A DNA stretch of 64,000 nt from positions 124,001-188,000 of the forward strand of contig JAUCBJ010007620.1 of NCBI GenBank assembly GCA_032718475.1, read 5' to 3'. Each line of letters opens with the position of its first letter. The stretch's first letter is position 1. The notes below the pieces were generated by a model. It searched no databases. It was not told the DNA's origin and saw only the letters and a list, made by a program, of their open reading frames with translations. Position numbers and translations under genes: made by a program. The DNA comes from Nemertoderma westbladi (Eukaryota; Xenacoelomorpha; Nemertodermatida; Nemertodermatidae). Below, piece after piece: positions 61,701 through 64,000 of the stretch.

Positions 61701-64000
61701 TGAAATCCATTGTCAGACAACATGCGACTATTGCAATAATGGAAAAGGTAAGTGAAATCCATTGTCAGACAACATGCGACTATTGCAATAATGGAAAAGG
61801 TAAGTGAAATCCATTGTCAGACAACATGCGACTATTATAGAGATGGAAAAAGTAAGTGAAATCCATTGTCAGACAACATGCGACTATTGTAAAGATTGAA
61901 AAAGTAAGTGAAATCCATTGTCAGACAACATGCGACTATTGTAAAGATGGAAAAAGTAATTGAAATCCATTTCAGACACATGCGACTATTGTAAAGATGG
62001 AAAAATTAAGTGAAATCCATTGTCAGACAACATGCGACTATTGCAATAATGGAAAAAGTAAGTGAAATCCATTGTCAGACAACATGCGACTATTGTAAAT
62101 ATGGAAAAAGTAAGTGAAATCCATTGTCAGACAACATGCGACTATTGTAAAGATGGAAAAAGTAAGTGAAATCCATTGTCAGACAACATGCGACTATTGT
62201 AAAGATGGAAAAAGTAAGTGAAATCCATTGTCAGACAACATGCGACCAATGTAATAATGGAAAAAGTAAGTGAAATCCATTGTCAGACAACGTGCGTCTA
62301 TTGTAAAGATGGAAAAAGTAAGTGAAATCCATTGTCAGACAACATGCGACCAATGTAATAATGGAAAAAGTAAGTGAAATCCATTGTCAGAGAACATGCG
62401 ACTATTGTAAAGATGGAAAAAGTAAGTGAAAACCATTGTCAGACAACATGCGACTATTGTAGAGATGGAAAAAGTAAGTGAAATCCATTGTCAGAGAACA
62501 TGCGACTATTGTACAGATGGAAAAAGTAAGTGAAATCCATTGTCAGACAACATGCGACTATTGTAAAGATTGAAAAAGTAAGTGAAATCCATTGTCAGAC
62601 AACATGCGACTATTGTAAAGATGGAAAAAGTAATTGAAATCCATTTCAGACAACATGCGACTATTGTAAAGATGGAAAAATTAAGTGAAATCCATTGTCA
62701 GACAACATGCGACTATTGCAATAATGGAAAAGGTAAGTGAAATCCATTGTCAGACAACATGCGACTATTGCAATAATGGAAAAAGTAAGTGAAATCCATT
62801 GTCAGACAACATGCGACTATTGTAAAGATGGAAAAAGTAATTGAAATCCATTTCAGACAACATGCGACTATTGTAAAGATGGAAAAATTAAGTGAAATCC
62901 ATTGTCAGACAACATGCGACTATTGCAATAATGGAAAAGGTAAGTGAAATCCATTGTCAGACAACATGCGACTATTGCAATAATGGAAAAGGTAAGTGAA
63001 ATCCATTGTCAGACAACATGCGACTATTGTAAAGATGGAAAAAGTAAGTGAAATCCATTTCAGACAACATGCGACTATTGTAAAGATGGAAAATTAAGTG
63101 AAATCCATTGTCAGACAACATGCGACTATTGCAATAATGGAAAAGGTAAGTGAAATCCATTGTCAGACAACATGCGACTATTGCAATAATGGAAAAGGTA
63201 AGTGAAATCCATTGTCAGACAACATGCGACTATTATAGAGATGGAAAAAGTAAGTGAAATCCATTGTCAGACAACATGCGACTATTGTAAAGATTGAAAA
63301 AGTAAGTGAAATCCATTGTCAGACAACATGCGACTATTGTAAAGATGGAAAAAGTAATTGAAATCCATTTCAGACACATGCGACTATTGTAAAGATGGAA
63401 AAATTAAGTGAAATCCATTGTCAGACAACATGCGACTATTGCAATAATGGAAAAAGTAAGTGAAATCCATTGTCAGACAACATGCGACTATTGTAAATAT
63501 GGAAAAAGTAAGTGAAATCCATTGTCAGACAACATGCGACTATTGTAAAGATGGAAAAAGTAAGTGAAATCCATTGTCAGACAACATGCGACTATTGTAA
63601 AGATGGAAAAAGTAAGTGAAATCCATTGTCAGACAACATGCGACCAATGTAATAATGGAAAAAGTAAGTGAAATCCATTGTCAGACAACGTGCGTCTATT
63701 GTAAAGATGGAAAAAGTAAGTGAAATCCATTGTCAGACAACATGCGACCAATGTAATAATGGAAAAAGTAAGTGAAATCCATTGTCAGAGAACATGCGAC
63801 TATTGTAAAGATGGAAAAAGTAAGTGAAAACCATTGTCAGACAACATGCGACTATTGTAGAGATGGAAAAAGTAAGTGAAATCCATTGTCAGAGAACATG
63901 CGACTATTGTACAGATGGAAAAAGTAAGTGAAATCCATTGTCAGACAACATGCGACTATTGTAAAGATTGAAAAAGTAAGTGAAATCCATTGTCAGACAA
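55718..64000. repeat. 2902-bp higher-order repeat, three copies, last one deleted
   Basis: The unit starting near 55718 recurs from 58620 (shift 2902; also 56809 to 59711 and 58207 to 61109). A third copy starts near 61.5 kb with a shift of 1863 bp (59711 to 61574 and 61109 to 62972), so about 1039 bp, close to 20 monomers, is missing from it. Each unit contains a 1398-bp inner repeat (56809 and 58207) and a dimer island. Tags are the 49-mer with CAGACACATG and the GGAAAATTAAG monomer. The third copy runs to the window end. Confidence 0.85.

Larger units (their letters stand above)
39232..64000. repeat. 52-bp tandem satellite array, right part
   Basis: The same 52-bp satellite resumes in phase after the inserted element and runs off the window end, with about 475 monomers by division. 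It holds the same subtypes as the left part, including TTGCAATAATGGAAAAGG, TTTTAAAGATGG, GTAAACATGG and TATAGAGATGG. It adds local ones such as ACAATTGTAAAG, CTAGTGTAAAG and GACATCATGCGTC. Nothing gene-like interrupts it. Its first kilobases repeat the monomer order seen downstream of base 12982, so both sides belong to one original array split by the insertion. Confidence 0.97.

Noticed and set aside
1-64000. Telomeric repeat array
   Set aside because: The unit is 52 bp and contains no TTAGG or TTAGGG-type tracts.

Overview
This window is eukaryotic, almost certainly metazoan, heterochromatin. About 60.2 of the 64 kb is one tandem satellite with a 52-bp monomer. The array runs off both ends of the window and is interrupted once, by a non-LTR retrotransposon (LINE) of about 3.8 kb at 35414-39231. 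There is no bacterial gene content, no operon, no RNA gene and no host single-copy gene. The LINE, of the endonuclease-plus-reverse-transcriptase type, points to an animal and plausibly an invertebrate; the species cannot be named from sequence alone.

Satellite. The monomer reads GTAAGTGAAATCC, then ATTGTCAGACAACATG, then CGACTATTGTAAAGATGG, then five A. Division by 52 gives roughly 680 monomers left of the LINE and 475 to its right. Many diagnostic subtypes exist (ACCAATGTAATAATGG; ACGTGCGTCTATTG; TTGCAATAATGGAAAAGG; TTTTAAAGATGG; GTAAACATGG; TATAGAGATGG; the 51-mer with CCATTTCAG). Their order shows nested higher-order duplications. The left end (1-8.1 kb) is rich in a 104-bp dimer. A block of about 5.3 kb at 19.7-25.05 kb recurs at 26.0-31.3 kb with an exact 6261-bp shift. 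A larger superblock at about 10.5-18.6 kb recurs at about 32.3-42.1 kb. A 2708-bp unit is duplicated at 43.4-48.9 kb, and a 2902-bp unit is present three times, the third internally deleted, at 55.7-64 kb.

Retrotransposon. The element has a short 5' leader, ORF1 (259 aa: helical N-terminus, Pro/Gly/Thr-rich linker, RRM-like C-terminus) and ORF2 (AP-type endonuclease, reverse transcriptase with YADD, C-terminal CCHC zinc finger). Its 135-bp AT-rich 3' tail carries short direct repeats and a GC hairpin, without poly(A). It is flanked by a perfect 16-bp target-site duplication. Paralogous empty sites with the same monomer order survive elsewhere in the array (12966, 14473, 56064 and 58966), which confirms a clean insertion. 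ORF2 is broken by a one-base shift near 38574. It has no AUG near its 5' end and lies in the same frame as ORF1 behind a single TGA that overlaps an out-of-frame ATG (ATGA).

The two parts do not form a pathway. The satellite is a structural or selfish array and the LINE is an inserted, probably non-autonomous copy. The points most worth a second look are the ORF1/ORF2 junction, the in-window empty sites, the hierarchical block structure, and the monomer's internal features: a 5-turn length, a dyad at the insertion site, and an embedded GTAAGT...CAG.
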